The notes: generated by a model from the sequence alone, not told the origin. Shown: positions 1 through 7,089, counted from the stretch's first letter. The stretch is DNA of 21,161 bases from UBA910 sp964369145 (GCA_964369145.1 CAYJEE010000013.1:1-21161), one strand, 5' to 3'. Numbers and translations are program-made.

Positions 1-648
1 ACAGTACACCCATATTCACATAGACTCGGAATCATTAGAGATTGGAAATCTCGATGGTTTGGTGTAAAAAGTAAATTCAAGGAGTTCTTGAAGAGTGATG
101 TGCTTATCCGTGAATTCCTCGAGAAGAAAATGCGAGGTCAGTACGTGGCTGATATTCAGATGGAGCGAAGTGAAAAAGCACTTCGAATCATTATCGAAAC
201 TTCACGACCAGGTATGATCATTGGCCGATCAGGTGAGGGTGCGACAAAGCTCCGTGATGACGTGCTTGCATTTATTGCAAAGAAAAAACTCGTATCAGGT
301 GGTGAGGTAAAAATCGACATCAAAGAAGTAAAATCTCCAGAAGCAAATGCGACAATCGTGGCTCACATGATTGCAGAAGGTCTCGAGAAGCGTATGCCTT
401 TCCGACGAGTAGGGAAGCAGATTATCGAAAAGGTAATGGCAAACCGAGATGTGCTTGGAGTTAAAATCGAGCTTTCAGGACGACTCGGAGGTGCTTCAAT
501 GGCACGACAGGAAAAAATGAAAAAAGGTCGAATCCCACTCCAGACTCTTCGAGCCGATGTAGACTATGCAGCATATCCTGCACGTCTTCCATACGGAGCG
601 ATCGGTATTAAAGTGTGGATATATAAAGGAGAAATCTTTGCTAAATAA
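1..648 (+). CDS. rpsC: 30S ribosomal protein S3 (5' end cut by window edge)
   Basis: Ribosomal protein S3 of the small-subunit head, at the mRNA entry site. The reading frame is open from base 1 and encodes the family's N-terminal signature (HPYSHRLGIIRDWKSRW), so the ATG-less stretch before base 88 is coding and TTG at 88 is internal; only a few codons are missing. The type-2 KH domain is visible with its GXXG loop (SRPGMIIGRSGEG), followed by the C-terminal S3 domain (KVMANRDVLGVKIELSGRLGG, and the end IKVWIYKGEIF). The stop is TAA at 646. It is the first gene seen in a co-directional ribosomal operon and is followed by rplP after 10 nt. Arginine is mostly encoded by CGA. Identification is secure. 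Confidence 0.97.
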   Translation, partial: TVHPYSHRLGIIRDWKSRWFGVKSKFKEFLKSDVLIREFLEKKMRGQYVADIQMERSEKALRIIIETSRPGMIIGRSGEGATKLRDDVLAFIAKKKLVSGGEVKIDIKEVKSPEANATIVAHMIAEGLEKRMPFRRVGKQIIEKVMANRDVLGVKIELSGRLGGASMARQEKMKKGRIPLQTLRADVDYAAYPARLPYGAIGIKVWIYKGEIFAK

Positions 649-658
649 CTAAACGTAT

Positions 659-1075
659 ATGTTGCTACCTAAAAAAGTAAAATACAGAAAATGGCATACC
701 ATGAGACGAAATGTCTCTCGAATTGGTGTGGCTTCCCGCGGCGCAACACTTGCGTTTGGTTCATTTGGACTTAAAGCAACTACTGACGCACGTATCCTCT
801 CAAACCAGATCGAAGCAGCTCGAAAAGTTCTTTCTCGAGCAATGGGTAAGACTGGAAAAGTATGGATTCGAATTTTCCCTGATATGCCGATTACTCGAAA
901 GCCAGCCGAAGTAAAACTCGGAAAAGGAAAAGGAGATCTTCATGCATATGTAGCACCAGTACTTCCAGGACGTATCATTTTTGAAATTGATGGTGTGACT
1001 GAAGCTGTGGCAAAAGAGGCACTTCGAAAAGCGGGAACAAAGCTCCCAATCAAGTCTAAAGTAGTAGCACGATAA
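659..1075 (+). CDS. rplP: 50S ribosomal protein L16
   Basis: Ribosomal protein L16, a large-subunit protein near the peptidyl-transferase centre and the A-site tRNA. The 138-residue length is normal for the family. Recognisable stretches are the start LLPKKVKYRKWH, FGSFGLKA, the IEAARKVLSRAMGKTGKVWIR region, FPDMPITRKPAEVKLGKGKG and the GRIIFEIDGV segment. The ATG is preceded by AAACGTAT, with no Shine-Dalgarno sequence. It lies between rpsC and rpmC as in the standard S10 operon order. Confidence 0.97.
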   Translation: MLLPKKVKYRKWHTMRRNVSRIGVASRGATLAFGSFGLKATTDARILSNQIEAARKVLSRAMGKTGKVWIRIFPDMPITRKPAEVKLGKGKGDLHAYVAPVLPGRIIFEIDGVTEAVAKEALRKAGTKLPIKSKVVAR

Positions 1076-1084
1076 TAGAGAATT

Positions 1085-1261
1085 ATGAAAGATTTTAAAA
1101 ACAAAACAGAAAAAGAATTGAAAGCTCTCCTCGGTGAAAAACGAGTAGCACTTCGAAATTTCCGATTTTCTGTCGCGGGAAGCAAAATTAAAAATGTGAA
1201 AGAGGGATACGTAATCCGAAAAGATATTGCACGTATTTTGACTGCAATTAATACAAAATAA
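1085..1261 (+). CDS. rpmC: 50S ribosomal protein L29
   Basis: A short 58-residue ORF in the slot where L29 is expected between L16 and S17. The translation begins MKDFKNKTEKELKALLGEKR and contains the family's second helix and tail (LRNFRFSVAGSKIKN, then VIRKDIARILTAIN), which matches the L29 helical hairpin pattern of an N-terminal EL..L...KR.L.NLR segment and a C-terminal RK.IAR..T. L29 binds 23S rRNA near the exit tunnel and contributes to the docking site for SRP and trigger factor. ATG at 1085 and TAA at 1259; no Shine-Dalgarno sequence (TAGAGAATT before ATG). rpsQ starts 4 nt after the stop. Confidence 0.93.
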   Translation: MKDFKNKTEKELKALLGEKRVALRNFRFSVAGSKIKNVKEGYVIRKDIARILTAINTK

Positions 1262-1265
1262 TCGT

Positions 1266-1529
1266 ATGGCAACAAAAAAAATACAGCCAAATACAGAAGA
1301 AGCAGCAATGGGACGAGTTCTCACTGGAGTTGTGGTGTCTGACAAAATGAAAGACACTGTTGTTGTTTTGGTAAACCGATTTGTCAAACACGCAAAGTAT
1401 GGTAAATTCATGCAGATCAGTAAGCGATTCAAAGCTCACGATGTAGGAAATACCAAGAAGATCGGTGACAAAGTACAGATTAAGGAGACACGACCAATTT
1501 CAAAAGATAAACACTTCGTAATAATTTAA
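1266..1529 (+). CDS. rpsQ: 30S ribosomal protein S17
   Basis: Ribosomal protein S17, an early 16S rRNA binding protein with an OB fold. It is 87 residues long. The OB-fold core is clear: RVLTGVVVSDKMKDTVVVLV, then the RFVKHAKYGKF segment, and the end GDKVQIKETRPISKDKHF, which is the usual ..V.I.E.RPLSK.K.. motif. About 14 extra residues precede the core (MATKKIQPNTEEAA), so an internal ATG (MGRVL) is an alternative start. The upstream ATG lies 4 nt after rpmC, which favours it. An AT-only palindrome begins at its stop codon. Confidence 0.96.
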   Translation: MATKKIQPNTEEAAMGRVLTGVVVSDKMKDTVVVLVNRFVKHAKYGKFMQISKRFKAHDVGNTKKIGDKVQIKETRPISKDKHFVII

Positions 1530-1548
1530 AATTTAAAATTTTAAATTT
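1529..1548 (+). repeat. AT-only 20-bp perfect palindrome before rplN
   Basis: A perfect 20-bp palindrome made only of A and T (AAATTTAAAATTTTAAATTT). It starts at the last base of the rpsQ stop and is followed by AAAATTAAACCAAT and the rplN ATG. Closely similar sequences precede rplE and map, and shorter relatives precede infC and rpmI. It may keep the start region free of GC structure or act as an A/U-rich ribosome-binding enhancer; that role is inference. Confidence 0.7.
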
Positions 1549-1562
1549 AAAATTAAACCAAT

Positions 1563-1934
1563 ATGATCCAGCCACAATCAATCGTAAAAATCGCAGATAA
1601 CACCGGAGCAAAAATCGGGCGAGTGTTTAAAGTACTCGGAAGTTCAAAAAAGCGATACGCTGGCTTGGGCGAAATGGTAGTGCTTTCTGTTCAGAAAGCT
1701 GAACCTCGAAAAGGAGCTAAAAAGAAAGATGTGTTGTATGCGGTAGTGGTACGACAAAAGGCACCATTCCGACGAAAGGACGGATCATATATCCGATTCG
1801 ATGAAAACGCAGTAGTGATTGTTTCAAAAGAAAAGAAAGAACCTGTTGCAGGTCGCGTATTCGGACCAATCCCACGAGAAATCGGAGAGGCGGGGTATCA
1901 GAAGATTATCTCACTCGCACCTGAAGTCGTATAG
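1563..1934 (+). CDS. rplN: 50S ribosomal protein L14
   Basis: Ribosomal protein L14, a large-subunit interface protein that contacts 16S rRNA helix 14 and is the target of the silencing factor RsfS. The 123-residue length is typical. Signature stretches are MIQPQSIVKIADNTGAKIG at the N terminus, the AEPRKGAKKKDVLYAVVVRQK region, the RKDGSYIRFDENAVVIV core, and a GRVFGPIPREI-like C-terminal motif. No Shine-Dalgarno sequence precedes ATG (AAACCAAT). The stop TAG at 1932 overlaps by one base the outer arm of a long inverted repeat that fills the gap to rplX. Confidence 0.97.
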   Translation: MIQPQSIVKIADNTGAKIGRVFKVLGSSKKRYAGLGEMVVLSVQKAEPRKGAKKKDVLYAVVVRQKAPFRRKDGSYIRFDENAVVIVSKEKKEPVAGRVFGPIPREIGEAGYQKIISLAPEVV

Positions 1935-2057
1935 AACTTCCAAATTTGGCGAAATCCTTTGTCGGAATTCCAATTAATGACTACTCACCTTACGACAAGT
2001 AAGGCTCGGGATCATCAATTGGATTCCTTCGCGGATTTCATCCAAATTTGAAACTTC
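1934..2057 (+). repeat. Dispersed inverted-repeat element, copy A (rplN-rplX gap)
   Basis: The left arm (1934-1993) and right arm (1999-2057) are near-perfect reverse complements over about 60 bp with a 5-nt loop (GACAA). The core reads CTCACCTTAC-GACAA-GTAAGGCTCGG. The outer arm shares the GAACTTCCAAATTTGG type of sequence with copies D and F. It fills nearly the whole 154-bp gap within a ribosomal operon, so transcription must pass through it and the RNA would form a long hairpin. No T-run follows, which argues against a simple terminator. Five other copies in this window share the core. Confidence 0.85.
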
Positions 2058-2088
2058 AAGAATTCAATGATAGGGTAATGAAAATAAT

Positions 2089-2394
2089 ATGAAATTAAAA
2101 AAAGACGACAAAGTAATAGTGATCACCGGAAAAGATAAAGGCAAGACAGGTACAATTGCCCGGGTACTTCCTCGTGAAGGTAAGATTGTGGTTTCTGGTG
2201 TAAACATGCAGAAAGTTCACATGAAAGCTCGACGAAGTGGTGAGAAAGGACAGATTATTGAAAAAAATCTCCCAATCAACGCATCAAACGTGCTTATCGT
2301 TGATCCAAAAACAGGAAAAGGAACACGAATTGCAAAAAAAGTAGTGGATGGTAAGAAGGTACGTATAGCTCAGAAATCAGGAAACACAATTTAA
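2089..2394 (+). CDS. rplX: 50S ribosomal protein L24
   Basis: Ribosomal protein L24, an assembly initiator of the large subunit with a KOW-type SH3 domain. It is 101 residues long. The KOW motif is at the N terminus (KKDDKVIVITGKDKGKTGTI), followed by VLPREGKIVVSGVNMQKVHMK and a central PINASNVLIVDPKTGK segment, all standard for bacterial L24. ATG is preceded by GGTAATGAAAATAAT; a GGTAA lies about 11 nt upstream but is a poor Shine-Dalgarno sequence. The gap to the previous gene (copy A inverted repeat) is the longest inside the operon. Confidence 0.96.
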   Translation: MKLKKDDKVIVITGKDKGKTGTIARVLPREGKIVVSGVNMQKVHMKARRSGEKGQIIEKNLPINASNVLIVDPKTGKGTRIAKKVVDGKKVRIAQKSGNTI

Positions 2395-2425
2395 ATTTGA
2401 AATTTCAAATTTAAAATTTTAAATT
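2390..2425 (+). repeat. Overlapping AT-rich palindromes before rplE
   Basis: Two overlapping perfect palindromes: a 26-bp one at 2390-2415 centred on GAAATTTC, and an 18-bp one at 2408-2425 centred on AAAATTTT. They run from the rplX stop to 7 nt before the rplE ATG. About 20 bp (TTTCAAATTTAAAATTTTAA) recur exactly before map at 8296-8315. The tail AAATTAAAC is shared with the element before rplN. Confidence 0.75.
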
Positions 2426-2432
2426 AAACACC

Positions 2433-3005
2433 ATGGAACACATTAAAGACAAAGTAGAAAAAGCATTCGGCGCCCTTAAAGGGGAATTTGGATACAAAAA
2501 TGCTATGCAAGCACCTAAAGTTTTAAAGGTGGTTGTTTCTGCTGGAGTAGGTTCTTTTAAAGATAAAAAGAAAGTTGAGCTCGCATACGCACGACTCGCT
2601 GACATCACTGGACAGAAGCCAGTAAAGAAAGGTGCAAAGCAGTCAGTCGCAGCGTTCAAAGTTCGACAGGGGGAGACAGTGGGTATCCAGATCACACTCC
2701 GGGGCAAACGAATGTATGACTTCCTCGAGCGTCTTGTAAACATCGCTCTTCCTCGAACAAAAGACTTCCGTGGTATTTCAGCGAAAGGTATCGACGAGAT
2801 GGGTAACTACACACTCGGCATCAAAGAAAATACTATTTTCCCAGAATCAGCGGATGAAGAGCTCAAAGATGTGTTTGGACTTGCAGTAACTGTATGTACA
2901 AACGTTTCAAATCCACTTGAAACCAAAGCATTTTTGCTCCATCTTGGCTTCCCATTTAAGAAAGATGAGGGATATCCAAAGGTAAAAGCACTTAAGAAAA
3001 AGTAG
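2433..3005 (+). CDS. rplE: 50S ribosomal protein L5
   Basis: Ribosomal protein L5, part of the 5S RNP and the central protuberance, contacting P-site tRNA and S13. The 190 residues are slightly longer than the usual 178-180. Family stretches are PKVLKVVVSAGVGSFKDKK, ITGQKPVKKGAKQSVAAFKVRQG, VGIQITLRGKRMYDFLERLV, ALPRTKDFRGIS and GNYTLGIKENTIFPE; the terminal part (LLHLGFPF) is also typical. No Shine-Dalgarno sequence; the ATG follows AAATTAAACACC. Secure identification. Confidence 0.97.
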   Translation: MEHIKDKVEKAFGALKGEFGYKNAMQAPKVLKVVVSAGVGSFKDKKKVELAYARLADITGQKPVKKGAKQSVAAFKVRQGETVGIQITLRGKRMYDFLERLVNIALPRTKDFRGISAKGIDEMGNYTLGIKENTIFPESADEELKDVFGLAVTVCTNVSNPLETKAFLLHLGFPFKKDEGYPKVKALKKK

Positions 3006-3017
3006 AAATAGAATAGG

Positions 3018-3056
3018 TTGACTTGGGAACTCAATCCTGTTAGGATGAGACCCAAG
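3018..3056 (+). promoter_or_regulatory. Hairpin or internal promoter in rplE-rpsN gap
   Basis: Two readings overlap here. One is a stem-loop: CTTGGG (3022-3027) pairs with CCCAAG (3051-3056), enclosing CTCAATCCT-GTT-AGGATGAG. The other is a sigma70-like promoter, TTGACT (3018) - 17 nt - TAGGAT (3041), which would start transcription about 30 nt before rpsN. The gap is 76 bp. The sequence cannot separate the two, and both could be true. Confidence 0.45.
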
Positions 3057-3081
3057 CTTTATAAAAGCAATTAATCATACA

Positions 3082-3267
3082 ATGGCAAAGACATCAGTAA
3101 TCGCACGATCATTAAAGAAAGCTAAGTTTACTACAAAAGAAGTAAACCGATGTTTTCGATGCGGTCGAAAGCATGGATATATGAGAGATTTCGATCTCTG
3201 CCGTATCTGCTTCCGTGAGCTTGCCAATGAGGGTAAAATCCCAGGTATTAAAAAATCATCGTGGTAA
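3082..3267 (+). CDS. rpsZ: 30S ribosomal protein S14, zinc-binding type
   Basis: Short S14 (61 residues) of the zinc-binding type, a late-assembling head protein near the decoding face. The Zn ribbon is intact: C24xxC27 (RCFRCGR) and C40xxC43 (LCRICFRELA), followed by the conserved C-terminal IPGIKKSSW. It lies between L5 and S8, the standard spc position. No Shine-Dalgarno sequence (ATCATACA before ATG). The zinc-free long S14 paralogue is not in this window. Confidence 0.96.
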   Translation: MAKTSVIARSLKKAKFTTKEVNRCFRCGRKHGYMRDFDLCRICFRELANEGKIPGIKKSSW

Positions 3268-3310
3268 GTTAGAGACTCTCTCGAGTCACTAATACTCCCA
3301 TCGAAACAAT

Positions 3311-3703
3311 ATGACAGATCCAATCGCAGCAATGATTACACAGATACACAATGCAGGACAGGTCCGAAAGGAAACTGTTGTGTTGCCGTATTCTAAACTC
3401 AAAGTATCTATTCTCGATGTGCTTGCAAAAGCAGGCTTCATCAAGAGTGCAGCAAAGAAAGGTAAAAAAGTAATTAAGTTTATTGAAGTGACACTTGCAT
3501 ACGAAGCTGATGGTTCACCAAAGATTCGTGGTGTAAAGCGTGTTTCAAAGAGTTCAAAACGAGTATACATCAAAGCAACTGAGATCCGACCAGTTAAAAA
3601 TGGTTATGGTATTATGGTGATTTCAACACCAAAAGGTGTGATGTCAGATGAGGCGGCTCGAAAAGAAAAGGTCGGAGGAGAAGCATTGTGTACACTTTGG
3701 TAA
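3311..3703 (+). CDS. rpsH: 30S ribosomal protein S8
   Basis: Ribosomal protein S8, which binds the central domain of 16S rRNA and in E. coli represses its own spc operon. The 130-residue length is normal. N-terminal TDPIAAMITQIHNAGQVRKE and the C-terminal GYGIMVISTPKGVMSDEAAR and GGEALCTLW match the family's rRNA-binding signature (G.GI.I.STS.G...D..AR....GGE.L...W). No Shine-Dalgarno sequence (GAAACAAT before ATG). The preceding 43-nt gap has a small GACTC/GAGTC stem. Confidence 0.97.
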   Translation: MTDPIAAMITQIHNAGQVRKETVVLPYSKLKVSILDVLAKAGFIKSAAKKGKKVIKFIEVTLAYEADGSPKIRGVKRVSKSSKRVYIKATEIRPVKNGYGIMVISTPKGVMSDEAARKEKVGGEALCTLW

Positions 3704-3719
3704 TCTATAATACAAATAT

Positions 3720-4253
3720 ATGTCACGTATCGGAAAAAAAATAATTACCATACCAAAAGGAACAGAAGTAACATTTACTTCAGGTCTTTTCACGGTGAAA
3801 GGTCCACAGGGAACTCTTTCAAAGCATCTCGCTGATCAAGTGTTACTCGCGATTACTCCTGAGTCAATCACGCTTTCTCCTGTAAAGGAAACAATTGCAA
3901 ACCGCGCTCTCTGGGGAACATACGGTTCTCACATCACCAACATGATTGCGGGTGTAAACACACCATTTGTAAAGAAACTTATCCTTGAAGGTATCGGATA
4001 CAAATCTGAAGTAAAAGGTGCACAGCTCGTGATGGCTCTTGGTTTCTCACATCCAGTTAATATTGATATTCCTGCTACACTCAAAGTTACTGCAGAGAAA
4101 AACATAATCACTATCTCAGGTATCAACAAAGAAGAGGTTGGTGCGTTTGCAGCAATGGTTCGAGATTGGAAAAAACCAGAACCTTATAAGGGCAAAGGGC
4201 TTCGATATGAGGGTGAAGTCATTAAGCGTAAACAAGGTAAGAAGTCAGCCTAA
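3720..4253 (+). CDS. rplF: 50S ribosomal protein L6
   Basis: Ribosomal protein L6, a two-domain protein near the sarcin-ricin loop and the factor-binding site. It has 177 residues as expected. The N-terminal SRIGKKIITIPKGTEVTFT and FTVKGPQGTLSKHL, the central NMIAGVNTPFVKKLILEGIGYK and the C-terminal KPEPYKGKGLRYEGEVIKRK (the L6 signature P.PYKGKGIRY) are all present. The start ATG follows TACAAATAT without a Shine-Dalgarno sequence. Confidence 0.97.
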   Translation: MSRIGKKIITIPKGTEVTFTSGLFTVKGPQGTLSKHLADQVLLAITPESITLSPVKETIANRALWGTYGSHITNMIAGVNTPFVKKLILEGIGYKSEVKGAQLVMALGFSHPVNIDIPATLKVTAEKNIITISGINKEEVGAFAAMVRDWKKPEPYKGKGLRYEGEVIKRKQGKKSA

Positions 4254-4347
4254 CAGCTAGATTAAGGAAAAAAGATTAAAGATTAAAGAATAAGAGAAAT
4301 CCCATTCATAAATCCAGAATCATTAATCCAAAATCAAAAACAAAACC
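4254..4347 (+). other. A-rich 94-nt spacer between rplF and rplR
   Basis: A low-complexity, A-rich spacer with short tandem AGATTAA/AGATTAAAG repeats and later CCAGAATC/CCAAAATC repeats. No ORF, strong hairpin or Shine-Dalgarno sequence is visible before the rplR ATG. It probably only provides an unstructured leader for rplR. Confidence 0.5.
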
Positions 4348-4698
4348 ATGACTACAAAAATTTCTAAAACTACACAACGAATCAGACGAAAGCTTCGAAT
4401 CCGAGCAAAGATTTCTGGTACAGAAACACGACCTCGACTCGCTGTATTTAAGTCAAATCAGCATGTGTCAGCACAGCTCATCGATGATTCAAAAGGTTTG
4501 ACGCTTGTATCTGCTCACTCAAAAACAATAAAAGGTAAAACTCTTTCTGAGAAAGCGTTTGCTATTGGTAAAGATATTGCTGCAAAAGCAAAAGCAAAGA
4601 AAATCGAGACCGTTGTATTTGATCGAGGAGGTTTTATGTACACCGGAAACATTAAAGCAGTCGCAGAAGGTGCGCGAGAAGGAGGACTCGTATTTTAA
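4348..4698 (+). CDS. rplR: 50S ribosomal protein L18
   Basis: Ribosomal protein L18, the 5S rRNA binding protein of the central protuberance. It is 116 residues long. The family pattern is clear: RIRRKLRIRAKISGTETRPR near the N terminus, RLAVFKSNQHVSAQLIDDSK, then the glycine-rich C-terminal VVFDRGGFMYTGNIKAVAEG and AREGGLVF. ATG follows AACAAAACC without a Shine-Dalgarno sequence. Confidence 0.97.
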   Translation: MTTKISKTTQRIRRKLRIRAKISGTETRPRLAVFKSNQHVSAQLIDDSKGLTLVSAHSKTIKGKTLSEKAFAIGKDIAAKAKAKKIETVVFDRGGFMYTGNIKAVAEGAREGGLVF

Positions 4699-4710
4699 TA
4701 AAAAATTATT

Positions 4711-5262
4711 ATGACAGAAGAAATCAAACCACAAACACAGACTGCTCCGGCAGATACTGCATCAAAAGACAGACGAGGTCCACGTAAGCCAAATCGTGAT
4801 CGACGAGATACTCGAGAGCCTCGAGTAAAACCAGAATTTGATCAGAAGATCATCAGTATTCGACGTGTGACTCGTGTGGTAACAGGGGGACGACGATTTA
4901 GTTTCTCAGTTGCAGTGGTGGTAGGAGACCGAAAGGGTAAGGTGGGTGTGGGACAGGGTAAAGCAACCGACACTCCACTTGCGATCGACAAAGCTGCTCG
5001 TGATGCAAAGAAAAATCTCATAAAAATTCCTCTTACAAAAAACTTCTCTATTCCTCACGAAGTTTCTGCAAAGTTCTCTGGTTCACAGGTTGTTATCATG
5101 CGTGCACCTGGAAAGGGTATTCTCGCAGGTTCATCGATTCGAACAGTACTTGAGCTTGCTGGTGTAAAAGAAGTTGGTTCAAAACTCTTTTCACGAAGTA
5201 AGAACAAAGTAAACAACGCAAAGGCAGCTATTAAAGCGCTTTCACAGCTTCGAGCTAAATAA
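4711..5262 (+). CDS. rpsE: 30S ribosomal protein S5
   Basis: Ribosomal protein S5, at the mRNA entry channel and linked to decoding accuracy. It is 183 residues long. A basic, disordered N-terminal extension of about 45 residues rich in R, D and P precedes the S5 dsRBD-like domain (IISIRRVTRVVTGGRRFSFS, then VGDRKGKVGVGQGKA). The C-terminal domain has PGKGILAGSSIRTVLELAGV. The stop is 17 nt before rplO, so there is no room for rpmD (L30), which most bacteria carry here. No Shine-Dalgarno sequence (AAAAATTATT before ATG). Confidence 0.97.
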   Translation: MTEEIKPQTQTAPADTASKDRRGPRKPNRDRRDTREPRVKPEFDQKIISIRRVTRVVTGGRRFSFSVAVVVGDRKGKVGVGQGKATDTPLAIDKAARDAKKNLIKIPLTKNFSIPHEVSAKFSGSQVVIMRAPGKGILAGSSIRTVLELAGVKEVGSKLFSRSKNKVNNAKAAIKALSQLRAK

Positions 5263-5279
5263 AGATTTAAATAAATGCC

Positions 5280-5720
5280 ATGTTAAACACACTAAAGCGA
5301 ACACATAAAAATAAGAAATCACGACAGATCGGCCGAGGAGGGGTGAAGGCTAAAACTGCTGGTCGTGGTACAAAAGGACAGAATGCTCGAGCAGGTCACA
5401 AGAAACGACCAGAACTTCGAGATTTCATCAAACGAATTCCTAAGCTTCGAGGACGAGGTGTAAATAGCAATACCTCTATTCAAAAAGCCTATACTCCTGT
5501 AACACTCGGAGCTATCTCTGATATGTTTTCAAATGGAGACAAAGTAACTCCTGCAACACTTGTAGCGAAGGGTGTGATTACAATGGTGTATGGAAAGAAA
5601 CCTCAGGTTAAGATTCTTGCAACAGGTGATATAACTAAAAAAGTTACCGTATCTGGTTGTGCGCTCTCTCTTTCTGCAAAAACAAAGATTGAAACTGCAG
5701 GTGGTAAAGTGATAGCATAA
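5280..5720 (+). CDS. rplO: 50S ribosomal protein L15
   Basis: Ribosomal protein L15, a late-assembly protein of the large subunit. It has 146 residues. The Gly/Arg-rich N-terminal arm (GRGGVKAKTAGRGTKGQNAR) threads into 23S rRNA in known structures. The C-terminal L15 domain ends in VTVSGCALSLSAKTKIETAG, corresponding to the V..h..S..A...IE.AGG signature. It directly follows rpsE and precedes secY, with L30 absent between them. Confidence 0.96.
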   Translation: MLNTLKRTHKNKKSRQIGRGGVKAKTAGRGTKGQNARAGHKKRPELRDFIKRIPKLRGRGVNSNTSIQKAYTPVTLGAISDMFSNGDKVTPATLVAKGVITMVYGKKPQVKILATGDITKKVTVSGCALSLSAKTKIETAGGKVIA

Positions 5721-5724
5721 GACT

Positions 5725-6996
5725 ATGAAAAACTTTTTCTATAAATTTGGTCTCATACTACAAGATAAAGCGCTTCGTACACGTATTCTCTTTACACTTG
5801 GTGCGCTTATTGTATTTCGTTTTCTTGCAATCATTCCAATCCCTGGTGTAGATCAGACTGCATTGTCGTCTTTGTTTGCAAACAATGAATTTCTCGGACT
5901 TTTAAACTTGTTCTCAGGAGGAGGACTTTCACAGCTTTCTATTGTGATGCTTGGTGTCGGTCCGTATATTACCGGATCTATTATCATGCAGCTCCTTACC
6001 GTGATGTCTTCACGTCTCAAAGAGATGTATCAAGAAGAAGGGGATGCTGGTCGTGCAAAATTTGCTCAGTATGGACGTATGCTCGCGATTCCATTTGCCT
6101 TGATTCAAGGATTTAGTTTGATCAAGCTTCTTCAGAATCAAAATGTTATTGCTGCGATGTCACCGTTTGATCTTTTGGTAAACCTTGCCGTGATTACTGC
6201 AGGCTCAATGCTTTTGATGTGGATCGGTGAACTTATCACAGAATACGGTATTGGCAACGGTGTCTCATTGATTATCTTTGCAGGTATCGTATCTCAGCTT
6301 CCGACTACATTATCTCAGTTTGTGTATGTGTTTGATCCAGCACAAATCTTCTTGTACGGATTGTTCTTGGTGATTGCATTGATTGTGGTGGTGTTGGTGG
6401 TGGTTGTCACTGAAGCAGAAAGACCGATTCCGATTACGTATGCAAAACAAGTACGTGGCATGAAAGTGTATGGTGGTACATCTACCTATCTTCCACTTCG
6501 TATGAATCAGGCTGGAGTGATGCCAATCATCTTTGGTTCATCTATCCTTTTGTTCCCACAGATTATTTCTCAGTTTCTTGCAAACGTGGATGTTCCTGCA
6601 ATAAAGAGTGTCGCGACAGCGTTGAATACATTTATCTCAAATAGTTGGGTGTATGCAGTTGCATATTTCTTACTCGTATTCATCTTCACATACTTCTATA
6701 CCGCAGTAACTTTTGACCCAGACCAGATCTCAAAGAACCTACAGAAAAACGGAGCATTTATTCCAGGTATTCGCCCAGGACTTTCGACATCTGACCATAT
6801 TGCAAAGACGCTTACTCGTCTCACACTCGTCGGTGCACTCTTCCTCGGCGTGATTGCAGTCCTTCCGCTTATTATCCGAGGTATCACAGGTATTACAGCT
6901 ATTTCAGTGGGGGGTACGGCGCTTTTGATTGCGGTGTCGGTAGTTATCGATCTGATCAAAAAAATCGACGCCCAAGTTTCCATCCGGGAATACTAA
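5725..6996 (+). CDS. secY: Protein translocase subunit SecY
   Basis: Channel subunit of the Sec translocon in the cytoplasmic membrane. The 423 residues fit the ten-helix SecY fold. Conserved stretches are the N-terminal KALRTRILFTLGALIVFR with IPIPGVD, the helix-2 plug region (LLNLFSGGGLSQLSIVMLGV, GPYITGSIIMQLL), the cytosolic EAERPIPITYAKQ, PLRMNQAGVMPIIF, the TAVTFDPDQISKNLQKNG loop and FIPGIRPG. It starts 4 nt after rplO and ends the operon; a hairpin terminator (copy B of the inverted-repeat family) follows at 7034-7089. adk and map, usually next, are separated by a convergent gene. Confidence 0.97.
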   Translation: MKNFFYKFGLILQDKALRTRILFTLGALIVFRFLAIIPIPGVDQTALSSLFANNEFLGLLNLFSGGGLSQLSIVMLGVGPYITGSIIMQLLTVMSSRLKEMYQEEGDAGRAKFAQYGRMLAIPFALIQGFSLIKLLQNQNVIAAMSPFDLLVNLAVITAGSMLLMWIGELITEYGIGNGVSLIIFAGIVSQLPTTLSQFVYVFDPAQIFLYGLFLVIALIVVVLVVVVTEAERPIPITYAKQVRGMKVYGGTSTYLPLRMNQAGVMPIIFGSSILLFPQIISQFLANVDVPAIKSVATALNTFISNSWVYAVAYFLLVFIFTYFYTAVTFDPDQISKNLQKNGAFIPGIRPGLSTSDHIAKTLTRLTLVGALFLGVIAVLPLIIRGITGITAISVGGTALLIAVSVVIDLIKKIDAQVSIREY

Positions 6997-7033
6997 TAGC
7001 TGCTCTGGTCTTTTTCACCAATCTCATCGTCTA

Positions 7034-7089
7034 AAATTAAAAAAGGTTCTCGTCGTACGACATGTACGCCTGTGAGCCTTTTTTAAATT
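7034..7089 (+). terminator. Hairpin terminator after secY (inverted-repeat copy B, short form)
   Basis: Arms of about 25 bp (AAATTAAAAAAGG... and ...GCCTTTTTTAAATTT) flank the core GTCGTAC-GACAT-GTACGCC. The right arm contains a T6 run, so it works as a Rho-independent terminator for the ribosomal operon. An 18-bp core (rc of AGGCGTACATGTCGTACG) is identical to copy C at 9164-9181 in inverted orientation, tying it to the same repeat family. Confidence 0.75.

Noticed and set aside
800..1432. Long antisense ORFs over ribosomal protein genes
   Set aside because: They are complementary-frame shadows of rplP, rpmC and rpsQ; translations are rich in Ser/Phe/Cys with no family pattern.
1934..2057. 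CRISPR or insertion sequence
   Set aside because: Repeats are single inverted units scattered over 18 kb, with no spacer periodicity, cas genes or transposase.
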